The notes beneath the pieces were generated by a model, which did not search any database, was not told the origin of the DNA, and saw nothing but the letters and a program-made list of their open reading frames with translations. The position numbers and the translations under genes were made by a program. Below, piece by piece: positions 25,351 to 34,238 of a stretch of 36,445 nt of DNA. This DNA is from an uncultured Trueperaceae bacterium (GTDB lineage Bacteria > Deinococcota > Deinococci > Deinococcales > Trueperaceae): positions 1 through 36,445 of the forward strand of contig CALCHY010000259.1 of assembly GCA_937907415.1 (NCBI GenBank). The letters are read 5' to 3'. Numbering within the stretch: the first letter of the stretch is position 1; every line of letters starts with the position of its first letter.

Positions 25351-26880
25351 ATGGACATAAGACCACCGCCTCGCGCCGTGCTCGTCGGAGTGGACGTAGG
25401 TACCTCAGTGGTGAAGGCCGTCGCCTTCGCCGACGACGCCCGCGTGGTGGCAGTCGCACGTCGTCCGAACACTTTCGCTTCACCTCAGACTAACTGGGCC
25501 GAGTTCGATATGGACGACGTCTGGCACCTCGTAACGGCGTGCATACGTGAACTGGTGTGGGCTCTTCCCGACGCAGGCGCGGGAATTTGTGCTATCGGCG
25601 TGTCCGGGAACATGGGCGGTGCCTGGCTCATCGGTGCCGATGGCAAGCCCGTGCGTTCCGCGATCCTGTGGAACGATGGGCGTGCCGCCGACCTTGTGAA
25701 CGAATGGCGCAGTGAGGGCGTCTTCGATTTGATCTTCGCCAAATCGTGTAACGCGCCTGCGCCAGGTTTCACGCTGCCTGTGATGACCTGGCTCGCTCGC
25801 AACGAGCCGGCAACCCTCGACCGAGCACAGCACCTCCTGTTCTCCAAGGACTGGATTCGCTTCCGGCTCACAGGTGAGATCGGCACTGACGAGTCTGACG
25901 CCAGCCATGTCCCTGGTGATGTCGAAGCACGAGGCTACTCCCAGGAGTTGTTCAATGCAGTAGGGATCCCGGAGATGAAGCCTCTACTGGCTCCCGTGCT
26001 CGCGTCCGGGGAAATCGTTGGGCGGGTGACGGCAACTGCGGCCCAGGCTACGGGGCTCACTGCCGGGACACCCGTCATAACGGGTCTTGCCGATGTGACC
26101 GCCATGCTCACTGGCGCCGGTGCTGTCACGCCCGGATCCGCAACCGTGATCCTGGGCACCTCATGCCTCAACAGCGTCACAACGACCAGCCCCGTCTTCG
26201 AACCTCACGGTGTCGGGTTGAGCTTCCTGATCCCTGGCCGGCGCTGGACGCGCACCCTCTCCAACCAGACGGGGACACTAGCACTGTCATGGTTCTGGCG
26301 TGAGTTCATGCAGCCTGTAAGGGGAGGGCAGCGGCCTGACTTCGCGGAGATGGAGGAGATGGCGCGAACGTCTCCTCTGGGTGCGAACGGCCTCGTGTTC
26401 CACCCGTACCTCAACAGCACTGGGCTGAGTGCGCCCGTCTACGAACCAACTGCTCGGGGCCGGTTATGGGGACTTGGAGCCAGTCACACGCGTGCGGACA
26501 TTCTGCGGTCAGTCTACGAAGGCGTGGCCCTGTCCATCGCTGACTGCTTTGAGAGCCTGCCCGCTTCGGTCGACACGGTCCAGTTGCTCGGCGGCGGAGC
26601 GCGTAGTCGCTTCTGGGCACAGATGCTCGCCGACTCGCTCGGCCGCCCAGTGGCCGTGAACCAATCGGAAGAAGTGGGTGCCTTGGGTGTCGGGCTGCTG
26701 GCCGGTGTCGCGACCGGGTTCTGGGGTTCCTTGGAAGAGGCGCTAGAGGTGTCCAGCCCCAGGACCGAACCATTCTTGCCAGACCTTGACAACCACGAGC
26801 GCTACGCTCGAGTGCTGTCTGTTTACCAGTTCCTCAGACGGGACCTGGCGGCCGAGAGGGCCCTTGGAGGCACGCGATGA
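25351..26880 (+). CDS. FGGY-family carbohydrate kinase (xylulokinase-like)
   Basis: 509 residues, usual size for the family. The N-domain starts with the phosphate-binding GVDVGTSVVKAVAF (13-26), followed by SGNMGGAWLIGADGKPVRSAILWNDGRA, which places the substrate-binding region. The C-domain has the ATP-binding LLGGGARSRFWAQMLAD and GALGVGLLAG. These enzymes phosphorylate a sugar, ketose or polyol with ATP in the cytoplasm. It is the first gene of a four-gene operon, overlapping the SDR gene by 4 bases (ATGA). No Shine-Dalgarno site is seen. Closest in motif style to xylulokinases, but gluconate, rhamnulose or ribulose kinases share these blocks, so the substrate is open. Confidence 0.9.
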   Translation: MDIRPPPRAVLVGVDVGTSVVKAVAFADDARVVAVARRPNTFASPQTNWAEFDMDDVWHLVTACIRELVWALPDAGAGICAIGVSGNMGGAWLIGADGKPVRSAILWNDGRAADLVNEWRSEGVFDLIFAKSCNAPAPGFTLPVMTWLARNEPATLDRAQHLLFSKDWIRFRLTGEIGTDESDASHVPGDVEARGYSQELFNAVGIPEMKPLLAPVLASGEIVGRVTATAAQATGLTAGTPVITGLADVTAMLTGAGAVTPGSATVILGTSCLNSVTTTSPVFEPHGVGLSFLIPGRRWTRTLSNQTGTLALSWFWREFMQPVRGGQRPDFAEMEEMARTSPLGANGLVFHPYLNSTGLSAPVYEPTARGRLWGLGASHTRADILRSVYEGVALSIADCFESLPASVDTVQLLGGGARSRFWAQMLADSLGRPVAVNQSEEVGALGVGLLAGVATGFWGSLEEALEVSSPRTEPFLPDLDNHERYARVLSVYQFLRRDLAAERALGGTR

Positions 26881-27656
26881 TTCTGGCAGGCAAGGTCGCT
26901 TTGATTACGGGCGGCGGAACTGGGATCGGACGGGAGATCGCTCGAACCTTCGCCGCGAACGGGGCAGATGTCGCAGTGTGCGGGCCACACAGCGCCGACC
27001 TCGACCTAGTCGCCAGCGAGGTGCGCGCACTGGGCCGACGGGCGCTCGCACTTGTAGCGGATGTCTCTGTCCAGGCTGACGTGCGGCAGATGGTCGCTAA
27101 GACCGTTGCGGAGCTAGGCAGTCTCGACGTCCTGGTCAACAACGCGAGCGTCGTAGGGCAGGTGGCACCTGTCGCCGACCTCGATCTCGAGGCATGGGAG
27201 CGTGTGCTGGCAGTCAACCTCACCGGCGCCATGCTTTGTAGTCGCGAGTCCGTACCTCATTTGTCGCGGCGGGGCGGTGGGGCCATCGTCAACATCTCCT
27301 CCAACGTCGCGCGGCGTGGTGTCGCGAACAGGGCCCCGTACGTATGCAGCAAGTGGGCGCTCAACGGTCTTACGCAGACGCTCGCTCTCGAAGTCGCGAG
27401 ACACAACATCCGCGTCAACGCCGTTTGTCCGGGACCGGTCATGACGGCACGACTGAACGGCGCGATGTCGTTGATGGCAAGTGAACGCGGCCTGGGCCTC
27501 GACGCACTTCGCGAGGAGTGGGAAGCCGAGTCGCCGATGAAGCGATTCGCGACCGCAGAGGAGTGCGCTAACGTTGCGCTCTTCCTCGCCAGCGCCTCGT
27601 CTTCGGGTATGACCGGCCAGGCGCTCAACGTGACAGCCGGGATGCTGATGACGTGA
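26877..27656 (+). CDS. SDR-family oxidoreductase
   Basis: 259 residues, a classical short-chain dehydrogenase/reductase. The Rossmann motif is TGGGTGIG (11-18), NNA lies at 88-90, the catalytic Ser is in NISSN (141-142), and YVCSK gives Tyr155 and Lys159. PGPVMT follows, and the C-terminus (GMTGQALNVTAGMLMT) is of the usual FabG-like type. It oxidises a sugar alcohol, aldose or lactone hydroxyl with NAD(P). Position 38 after the second strand is not an obvious Asp (VCGPHSAD), so cofactor choice is unclear. It is coupled by ATGA to the kinase and by GTGA to the next gene, so it surely acts in the same pathway. Confidence 0.92.
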   Translation: MILAGKVALITGGGTGIGREIARTFAANGADVAVCGPHSADLDLVASEVRALGRRALALVADVSVQADVRQMVAKTVAELGSLDVLVNNASVVGQVAPVADLDLEAWERVLAVNLTGAMLCSRESVPHLSRRGGGAIVNISSNVARRGVANRAPYVCSKWALNGLTQTLALEVARHNIRVNAVCPGPVMTARLNGAMSLMASERGLGLDALREEWEAESPMKRFATAEECANVALFLASASSSGMTGQALNVTAGMLMT

Positions 27657-28867
27657 GCCGCGCTCTCCCGAAGCGCTGCGTCTACGCCGCACCCGAGGCT
27701 GTCGTCAACTCGCTGGACTACGCGCACCGTCTCGTGGACGAAGCGGGTATGGACTGCATCCTTTTGCGCACAGGTTTTAACCCGGCCGACCACGACGTGT
27801 CACTGGGACGCGCGGTTGCTCTGGTCAAGTCCCTCGGGATCGAATGTTGGCTGCTCGTGGGCGCCTGGTGGGGTCACGGCTTCGATGTGGGGGAGGAAGC
27901 CATGGTCGGCATCGCGGACGACATGGTCGCGGGAGGCTACGACAGCCATGAATCGCAGTGGAGGATGGCGAGCCCCGGAGGCAGAGCTGACGACATCATC
28001 GAAGGGTCTCTCCGCCACCTGAGCCGGCGGTACGGTCCGGACGGCTTCTGCCTGACGCATGCCAGGTACAGGCATGCGGCTGCGATCGCTGGCCTTTTCG
28101 AAGTCGGTGGAGATGCGTTCCGTGCGCTGATGCGCGAGCGTGGCTTGAGTCAGCAGGAACTCCGCCGAGCCCTCGAGCTCGCCAACGTTACCCTCAAGAC
28201 CATGGGGCCCGGCGACCTCACCAGCCGTGCTGGCATAGGGGGACTCGCCCCGTTCCTCGACTCACTCGCTGAAACCGAAGTCTTCACGCGGTGGTTCAGC
28301 CTGCGAGCCGCGATCGTTACGCGATCGGTGGTCCGTTTCCGCGATGCTGTGAAGGCGGAGCTCCCGACCGCCCGCTTCGGTACCAACGCCGTCGGGCCCA
28401 TCGGTGCCTTCGAGAGCGGTCAAGAGTACGCGGCTCTCACTGAGTATTGCGACGTGGTCCAGCCGCTGCTGGGGTACGTGTACTGGCACGTCTTGCAGTC
28501 CGTATCGGCATGGCAACGCTTCTTGGCCGATCGCGTGCGCGGCATCAGTCGTGATGACGCACTAGGGGTTGCCGCGGCGCTCTTCGGCCTCACCGACGTC
28601 AGCCTCGACCTGGACCGACGCGACGAAGGGAACGACATGAGCACAGCGCCGCGCCTCGTCGACGAGGTCGTACGCCGACAGCTCCAGCTATTGGAGGCGT
28701 ACCGTGACCGACGTCGGCTGTTCATGCCGGTCCTCAACGCCAGCCACTGGCAACGAGCAACCGTCAACGCGATCACCGACAAGATCGTTGATAGTGGCTA
28801 TGCAGGTGTGGCCTATCAAGGTACTGGCGCCCTTGCCGATCCCGTAGACGGCAACGGCTGGAACTGA
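27653..28867 (+). CDS. Uncharacterised TIM-barrel-like protein of the sugar-catabolic operon
   Basis: 404 residues from GTG 27653, overlapping the SDR stop (GTGA). I do not recognise the family. Regularly spaced hydrophobic strands ending in polar or aromatic residues suggest a beta/alpha barrel, as in glycoside-hydrolase-like enzymes: CILLRTGF, CWLLVGAWWGHG, GFCLTHARYRHA, RFGTNAVGPIGAF, CDVVQPLLGYVYWHV, RLFMPVLNAS and GYAGVAYQGTG. The strand-end tryptophans, arginines and histidines look like a sugar pocket. There is no signal peptide, so it works in the cytoplasm on an imported compound. Candidate roles are hydrolase, isomerase or lyase for the sugar handled by the kinase and SDR. The absence of a known catalytic motif makes it one of the more interesting proteins here. 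Confidence 0.85.
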   Translation: MSRALPKRCVYAAPEAVVNSLDYAHRLVDEAGMDCILLRTGFNPADHDVSLGRAVALVKSLGIECWLLVGAWWGHGFDVGEEAMVGIADDMVAGGYDSHESQWRMASPGGRADDIIEGSLRHLSRRYGPDGFCLTHARYRHAAAIAGLFEVGGDAFRALMRERGLSQQELRRALELANVTLKTMGPGDLTSRAGIGGLAPFLDSLAETEVFTRWFSLRAAIVTRSVVRFRDAVKAELPTARFGTNAVGPIGAFESGQEYAALTEYCDVVQPLLGYVYWHVLQSVSAWQRFLADRVRGISRDDALGVAAALFGLTDVSLDLDRRDEGNDMSTAPRLVDEVVRRQLQLLEAYRDRRRLFMPVLNASHWQRATVNAITDKIVDSGYAGVAYQGTGALADPVDGNGWN

Positions 28868-28885
28868 CCCCGGGAGTAACCAACC

Positions 28886-29785
28886 GTGCAGAAGGTAGGA
28901 ACCGTGCAGCCCATCCCGAAGAGGCCCTACCTGCAAGGCGTAGAGCTACTCGCGAGCATCACCGAGAGCCGCCTTGGCCCGAACGAGGTCGCCGTGTGGT
29001 GGCTCGGACAGAGCGGTTACGCGTTCAAGACTCCCTTGGTCACGGTCTACATCGACCCATACTTGTCAGAGCATCTCACCAGGAAGTACGCAGGAACGGC
29101 GAAGCCCCATGACCGCATGACCGAGGCTCCCCTGCGCAGCCATGAGGTCTCGAACGCCGACTACGTGATTAGTACGCACAAGCACTCCGACCACATGGAT
29201 CCTGAAACCGTTCCTGCCATCCTCGAGGCTTCGCCCCGTGCTCGCTACGTAATGCCGCGAGCCCACCTGAACCACGTCCTGGAGTGGGGCATCCCAGAAG
29301 ACCGAATCATCCCAGCCGACGCGCACGTGGCCCTCGCCTTCCCGGGGCTAGAGCTCGTGCCCGTGCCTAGCGCTCACGAACAGTTCGATGTCGTCGACGG
29401 GTTGGGGCACCCGTACCTGGGTTTCATCCTGCGTTCGAACGGAGTCGCCCTCTATCACTCCGGCGACTCCATCCCGTACCCGGGACTAGTCGAAACACTG
29501 CGCCCTCAGCGACTCGACGCTTGCTTCTTACCGGTTAACGGGCGCGACGCGCGTCGCCATTCCCTCGGAACGCCAGGGAACTTCAGTATCGAGGAGGCGC
29601 TATGCGTGACCAACTTGGCTGAGATTGCCCTGCTCGTTCCTGGTCACTACGACATGTTCGCGTTCAACACAGCAGACATCGACGTCTTTCGGCAGCGCGC
29701 GACCGAGCTGTACCCAGCCCTCAAGACCCTGGTGATGGAGTGTGGCCGAGAGTACAGGATCACTTCCGCGAGTCGAAGGCGCTAA
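28886..29785 (+). CDS. UlaG-like metallo-beta-lactamase-fold lactonase
   Basis: 299 residues from GTG 28886 (GGGAG about 10 bases upstream); a second GTG at 28904 behind GGTAGGA is an alternative. The pattern is that of the L-ascorbate-6-phosphate lactonase (UlaG) group: VWWLGQSGYAFKT, YIDPYLS, the metal motif THKHSDHMD (His98, His100, Asp102, His103), HSGDSIPYPG, LPVNGRDARR and LVPGHYDMF. UlaG opens a sugar-acid lactone, and relatives act on other lactones or cyclic phosphodiesters. It is shorter than E. coli UlaG (about 354). It ends the operon 6 bases from the converging permease gene. With a kinase and an SDR it fits a route through a sugar lactone. Confidence 0.87.
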   Translation: MQKVGTVQPIPKRPYLQGVELLASITESRLGPNEVAVWWLGQSGYAFKTPLVTVYIDPYLSEHLTRKYAGTAKPHDRMTEAPLRSHEVSNADYVISTHKHSDHMDPETVPAILEASPRARYVMPRAHLNHVLEWGIPEDRIIPADAHVALAFPGLELVPVPSAHEQFDVVDGLGHPYLGFILRSNGVALYHSGDSIPYPGLVETLRPQRLDACFLPVNGRDARRHSLGTPGNFSIEEALCVTNLAEIALLVPGHYDMFAFNTADIDVFRQRATELYPALKTLVMECGREYRITSASRRR

Positions 29786-29791
29786 CGCCGC

Positions 29792-30628
29792 TCAGCCCTT
29801 CACGGCACCAGCCGACATGCCCGCGACGAAGTAGCGCCCAACGAACGCGAAAAGCACGACGACGGGGACTACCGTCAGGACCGAGACGGCGGAGACTTGC
29901 CCCCAGTTAATCGAGTACGCGGAGGTCCAGCCCGCGATGCCTACCGGGATGGTCTGGTTGGCGGGCGACGACAGCAGGATGACGGGGAACAAGAAGTCGT
30001 TCCATGAGGCGACGAACGCGAAGATCGCGACGGTAGCCAGGCCAGGTCGCATCAGGGGGAGGTAGATCTGCCACAGGGTGCGGAGCCGACTGGCACCGTC
30101 GATCCTCGCCGCTTCCTCGAGCGAGACCGGCACGGTGTCGAAGAACGACCGCAGTGTCCATGAGCCGAACGGCAGCGCCAGCATGACGTGTGTGAGGATC
30201 ACGCTCCACAGGTTGTCGTAGAGACCTGCGGAGGCCATCACCTTAAACAGCGGCACCACCAGGAGGATGCCTGGGAACAGGTACACCGCCATGATGCCAA
30301 GGCCGAAGGCTTGCTTCCCCCGGAAACGTAGTCGGCTCATGCTGTACCCCGCACCTATCGATAGTATCAGCGTGATAACGGTGGCAGCAGCGCCAACATA
30401 CAGGCTGTTCTTCAAGAAGACAAAGAAGTTCGAGCGCAATATTACATCGTAGTAATGCGCGAACGTGAGGTTGCGGGGAATCAGGGTCGGCGCACTCGCC
30501 ATCATCTCCGGCAACGTCTTCAAGGACGTCGACAGAGCCCAGAAGAGCGGGAACCCGTAGATGACGACGAGCACCGTCAGGGTGGCGTAGATCAGCACGA
30601 GGCGAAGCGCCTTACGGGGCCTGGTCAT
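29792..30628 (-). CDS. Sugar ABC transporter permease (MalG-like)
   Basis: 278 residues with six predicted membrane segments (first at about 12-32, VLIYATLTVLVVIYGFPLFW). The EAA loop EEAARIDGASRLRTLWQIYLPL contacts the ATPase. The C-terminal ending GRYFVAGMSAGAVKG is characteristic of the second permease of CUT1 transporters. ATG 30628 follows the partner permease stop by 3 bases. It forms the channel with the permease at 30632. No ATPase gene lies in the operon, so a shared MsmX/UgpC-type protein is probably used. Confidence 0.93.
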   Translation of the reverse strand: MTRPRKALRLVLIYATLTVLVVIYGFPLFWALSTSLKTLPEMMASAPTLIPRNLTFAHYYDVILRSNFFVFLKNSLYVGAAATVITLILSIGAGYSMSRLRFRGKQAFGLGIMAVYLFPGILLVVPLFKVMASAGLYDNLWSVILTHVMLALPFGSWTLRSFFDTVPVSLEEAARIDGASRLRTLWQIYLPLMRPGLATVAIFAFVASWNDFLFPVILLSSPANQTIPVGIAGWTSAYSINWGQVSAVSVLTVVPVVVLFAFVGRYFVAGMSAGAVKG

Positions 30629-30631
30629 CCA

Positions 30632-31525
30632 TCACTCCTTGGTCATGCTTCGCATACGCTTGAAGTAGATGAGCGCCATGGGAACGACGAAGAGCACCAG
30701 GAGCAGCACCGAGATCGCAGAAGCCTCGCCCATCCTGAACTGCTCAAACCCCCGCTTGTAGATTAGCAACGACAGGGTCGTCGTAGAGTCGACTGGACCG
30801 CCCTTTGTCATGAGCCACAAGGGTGGGAACATGTTGAACAACCAGATCAGCAAGATGAACACGGTATTCCCTAGGGCTGGCCAGATTAGGGGCAGCGTGA
30901 TGTGGCGTGACACCTGATACCCGTTGGCCCCATCGATGCGAGCGGCCTCGTAGTACTCAGGTGGGATCGTCTGGAGCACGGCGAGGGCGACAACCGCCAT
31001 GAACGGCGTCCAGCGCCACGCGTTGACGAAGACGACGACGAGCATCGCCGACGTACCGTCCTGGAAGAACGACAAGGGTGAGTCGATGACGTTGAGCGCA
31101 TGTAGCAGGTAGTTCAACGCCCCCGCTACGGGGTTGAGGATCCATTGCCACAGCAAGACTGTCACGACGATTGGGAACATCCACGGAAGCAGCATCCACG
31201 CGCGGAACAAGCGCTTGCCGGGAAAGTCACTGTTCAACAGCAACGCGACGAGCACGCCAATCGGAACAATCAGCACGATGTTCATGGCGGTCCATGCAAC
31301 TGTACGGACCGCGCTCATCCAGAAGTCGGCCCGTTTCAGCACGAACAGATAGTTCTTGAGCCCCACGAACCCGGTGCTGGTGAACGTCGCCTGGTCTTGA
31401 ACGCTGAACCAGAAGACCAGCAGGACTGGGTAGGCGACGATCAAAGCCATCCAGATCACCGAGGGGCCCGCAAGAATGGTCGCGAGGAACGAGTCTCTCT
31501 CGAGCCAACGTGAGATGCGTCTCAA
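30632..31525 (-). CDS. Sugar ABC transporter permease (MalF-like)
   Basis: About 297 residues with six membrane segments. It has the EAA motif (YYEAARIDGANGYQVSRHITLPLI) and TKGGPVDSTTTLS, typical of CUT1 first permeases. The start is a choice: the frame is open from TTG 31573, but that runs through the 20-base palindrome at 31552-31571. TTG 31525 has GGGAAG 9 bases upstream and gives a basic N-terminus (RRISRWLERDSF) before the first helix. TTG 31534 is another candidate. It sits between the binding-protein gene and the second permease gene in one transcript. Confidence 0.9.
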   Translation of the reverse strand: MRRISRWLERDSFLATILAGPSVIWMALIVAYPVLLVFWFSVQDQATFTSTGFVGLKNYLFVLKRADFWMSAVRTVAWTAMNIVLIVPIGVLVALLLNSDFPGKRLFRAWMLLPWMFPIVVTVLLWQWILNPVAGALNYLLHALNVIDSPLSFFQDGTSAMLVVVFVNAWRWTPFMAVVALAVLQTIPPEYYEAARIDGANGYQVSRHITLPLIWPALGNTVFILLIWLFNMFPPLWLMTKGGPVDSTTTLSLLIYKRGFEQFRMGEASAISVLLLVLFVVPMALIYFKRMRSMTKE

Positions 31526-31551
31526 TCGCTCCAACTTCCCATGAAGGAGGC

Positions 31552-31571
31552 GGGTGGGGCATGCCCCACCC
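31552..31571 (-). repeat. 20-base perfect palindrome between binding-protein and permease genes
   Basis: As RNA it folds into an 8-bp GC-rich stem (GGGTGGGG with CCCCACCC) with the loop CATG. It lies 12 bases after the binding-protein stop. The analogous stem-loop between malE and malF protects the upstream message and lowers permease output, and the same role is likely here. Confidence 0.7.
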
Positions 31572-31583
31572 AAACGTGACCTA

Positions 31584-32876
31584 TTATCTGATGATGTCCC
31601 TGTACTGGTCGGCGCCCCAAGTGACCGCGGCCTCTGGCGACATGCCTTCCAGGACGATGCGCTGCAGGACCTTGCCGAGCGTGAACGAGCTCTCCAGTTG
31701 TGAGGCGCTCGGTGCCGGCGTTGCGCCCGTGAAACCGATGATGCTCACCGAATCGGCGATAGCCGCCTGAGCACTGACCAGCCCTCGGTTCTCGGCGATC
31801 ACGGGGGCGTTGAGGAACGCATTTGACTCGGCAGTCGCTCGCGTTACGGGCATGAACAGGCCCGGCTCCATCATGAGCAGAGCCGCATGGTTCTCGGGCT
31901 GGTACAGCCACGACAGAAACGCCGTGACGTCGTCCATGTTCTGCTCAGCAGCCCGTGTGACGACCAACGCACGAGGGTAGCCCGTATGAGCTTCCTGACC
32001 ACCTTCTGGGACCGGCATGGGTTTCATGGCGTACTTCGCTAGGAGTTCGGGGTCGTTCTCTGCGAGCTCTCGTATCCAAGCTCCGTTGTACATGACGTTC
32101 GCGCACTTGCCTGACTTTATCAGCAGCTCGGTCGCGCCCCAGTCGAAGTTCTCCTTGCCCGGTGGAGAGAACTTTGCCAGGTCGGCCAGGTAGCGGTACG
32201 TCTCCACAGTTGCGGGAGAGTCGAAGACGATGTTCTGTTGGCCGTCGACGACCTCGACGATGTCACCGCCGTTGGCTCGCAGGAAGGCCCACACGACCTG
32301 ACTCCCGTAGTTGCCGTTGGACGAGACCGGCAGGCACATGCCGTAGACCTCAGGGTTGCCGTCACCGTTCTCGTCGATTGTGAGGGCTTCGGCAGCATGG
32401 CGGAGCTCGTCCCAGGTCGCTGGCGGCTCAAGACCGGCTGACTCGTAGAGGTCGGCGCGATACGTCAGGGGCCAGAAGACCCCTAGGACGGGGATGCCGT
32501 ACTGTGTGCCGTCGATCTTGTACGGGGCGGAGAGTGCTGCAGGGATGCCATACTTCGCATCGAGGTCTGCAGCGAGCTCGTCGAGAGGGATAATTGCGCC
32601 TCGCTCCAGAAGCAGAGGTACCTGGGGCGGGTTCACCATGAGTATCTCGGGAAGCTGGTTCGCCACAAGTGCGGCCAAGATCTTCGTCTGGTAGTCACCG
32701 AAGTTGATTGGAACCTGTTCGGCGGTCAAACCGGTGTCCGCTGCGAACTTCTTGAGTAGAGCGTCCATGGCCGCAACCCGCGCTGGTGGCGTTTCCCAGT
32801 GCCAGATCGTGACGGGTTGACCGAGTCCCAACGCGGCCATCGTCAGGACCGTGATCGCTATGGTGAGTGGGATCAA
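31584..32876 (-). CDS. ABC transporter sugar-binding protein (family 1 extracellular solute-binding protein)
   Basis: 430 residues; the mature protein starts near QPVTIWHWETPP. Signature blocks of SBP family 1 are visible: ANQLPEILMVNPPQVPLLLERGAIIPLDEL, YGIPVLGVFWPLTYRADLYESAGLEPPATWDELRHAAEAL, and LLIKSGKCANVMYNGAW. It captures the sugar outside the membrane and delivers it to the two permeases. The start is odd: TTG 32876 is the only in-frame option upstream of the hydrophobic stretch, has no basic N-region, and the GGAGGAAG site is 15 bases away. Just upstream, in frame, lie TSRR codons preceded by TGA. A one-base indel relative to a GTG near 32894 would give a normal signal peptide. Confidence 0.9.
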   Translation of the reverse strand: MIPLTIAITVLTMAALGLGQPVTIWHWETPPARVAAMDALLKKFAADTGLTAEQVPINFGDYQTKILAALVANQLPEILMVNPPQVPLLLERGAIIPLDELAADLDAKYGIPAALSAPYKIDGTQYGIPVLGVFWPLTYRADLYESAGLEPPATWDELRHAAEALTIDENGDGNPEVYGMCLPVSSNGNYGSQVVWAFLRANGGDIVEVVDGQQNIVFDSPATVETYRYLADLAKFSPPGKENFDWGATELLIKSGKCANVMYNGAWIRELAENDPELLAKYAMKPMPVPEGGQEAHTGYPRALVVTRAAEQNMDDVTAFLSWLYQPENHAALLMMEPGLFMPVTRATAESNAFLNAPVIAENRGLVSAQAAIADSVSIIGFTGATPAPSASQLESSFTLGKVLQRIVLEGMSPEAAVTWGADQYRDIIR

Positions 32877-32969
32877 TCTACGACTCGTTCACTTCCTCCA
32901 TCCGACGTGCTTCACGTACGGGCGTGCGTGCGCGCAATCCTGCGGTGTGTGCGTCGACCTCCACTTCTC

Positions 32970-34199
32970 TCACGTGTTCAGGAGCTGCTCGCGGATCGAA
33001 GATTCGTTGGTCTTCGTCGACGACGTTGGGGTGCCCAGGTACCCAGAAGGGTTGGGGTCGAGTGTCTGGTAGAGGGGAAGGGTCGCTGCTCCCAAGGCGG
33101 CCGCGTCGCCACCAGCTTTGCTGACGAGGAGTTGCAGCTCGTAGGGTTTGTTCTGCGTACGGAACGCAGGCAGTGTGGCCCCCAGTCGTGCCACGAAGTC
33201 GCGAAGCAGAGGCTCCGGAAGCCGGCCACCGAAGACGACAGCTTCAGGGTCGAGCACATACTCCAACGTCGTGATCAGTGGGGCTATATGCCTGGTTGCG
33301 TCCGCCATCCACTCGAGCACTAGGGGATGCCGTTTTTCGAAGAGGCCGGCGAGGTCTTCGACCTCGACCCCGCGCTCGCCCGACTCCTCCAGTCGTTCTA
33401 GCAGCACCGCTGGGGAAGCCACCTCGCTCAAGGATTTGTACCGACCGCCTTCACCAGAAACCGAGGTAGGAGCGTCCCCGAACTCTGCTGCGAACCCGCC
33501 TGAGCCTGTGTACAGCTGGGCGTTGAGGACGACACCACCGCCGATGAAGAGGCCGAAGGAGAAGTAGACAAAGCTCTTGACATGCTGCCCTGCGCCGTAC
33601 CAGCGCTCGCCGATAGCGCCAGCGTTGGCGTTGTTCTCGATGAACACTGGTACTCCGAGGATCTCCCGGAACTCCTCGACCACGGCCGCTTCTCGCCAGG
33701 CCGACAACGCGGTCTGTTCGGGATGGTAGACCGTGCTGAGCGGGCCGGGTAGGCCGATGCCTGCGCCCCACAGGTCTGACTCTTGGATGCCCTCGGCGGC
33801 CAGGAGGCTGTTCACTACCTCTTTGATGACGGGTGCTGCACCCTCAGGTGTTGGGAGGCTGATGTGGCGGTGAACGCGCTGATGGATTGTGCCGGCCAAG
33901 TCAAGCAGCACGCCTGTCAGCTCATCTAGGTAGAGGTTCACGCCAACCGAATAGACACCAGATGGGTTGATCTCAAGCTCATCGGATGGCTTCCCGCCAC
34001 CCTCTGGCCGCTGTTGACCAGTCACGACAATCATCCTGGCGCGCGAGAGGTCGGCAACGATGTTCGAGATGGTCTGCCTCGTCAGGCTCGTCCTGCGTGT
34101 GATCTCTGCACGAGAGATTGGGCCGTGGACCCGGATCATCTCCAGGACGATGCGGCGATTGAAGGCCTGAACCTGGCCAAGGTTGCTTCCAACGGTCAT
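32970..34199 (-). CDS. ROK-family transcriptional regulator
   Basis: 409 residues. The N-terminal winged helix-turn-helix (about 15-70) contains GPISRAEITRRTSLTRQTISNIVADL. The ROK sugar-kinase-like domain runs from SVGVNLYLDELTGVLLDLAG to the end, with WGAGIGLPGPL and FIENNANAGAIGERWYG. The usual zinc motif CxCGxxGCxE is absent; the matching region reads GFAAEFGDAPTSVSGEGGRY without cysteines. ATG 34199 has a strong GGAGGAG site 5 bases upstream. It is probably a sugar-responsive repressor of its own operon (binding protein, permeases) and, by the shared motif, of the kinase operon. The 93-base gap to the binding-protein gene has no evident terminator. Confidence 0.92.
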   Translation of the reverse strand: MTVGSNLGQVQAFNRRIVLEMIRVHGPISRAEITRRTSLTRQTISNIVADLSRARMIVVTGQQRPEGGGKPSDELEINPSGVYSVGVNLYLDELTGVLLDLAGTIHQRVHRHISLPTPEGAAPVIKEVVNSLLAAEGIQESDLWGAGIGLPGPLSTVYHPEQTALSAWREAAVVEEFREILGVPVFIENNANAGAIGERWYGAGQHVKSFVYFSFGLFIGGGVVLNAQLYTGSGGFAAEFGDAPTSVSGEGGRYKSLSEVASPAVLLERLEESGERGVEVEDLAGLFEKRHPLVLEWMADATRHIAPLITTLEYVLDPEAVVFGGRLPEPLLRDFVARLGATLPAFRTQNKPYELQLLVSKAGGDAAALGAATLPLYQTLDPNPSGYLGTPTSSTKTNESSIREQLLNT

Positions 34200-34238
34200 C
34201 CCGGCTCCTCCCGTACGTATGCTCAGAATCTGTACGTC

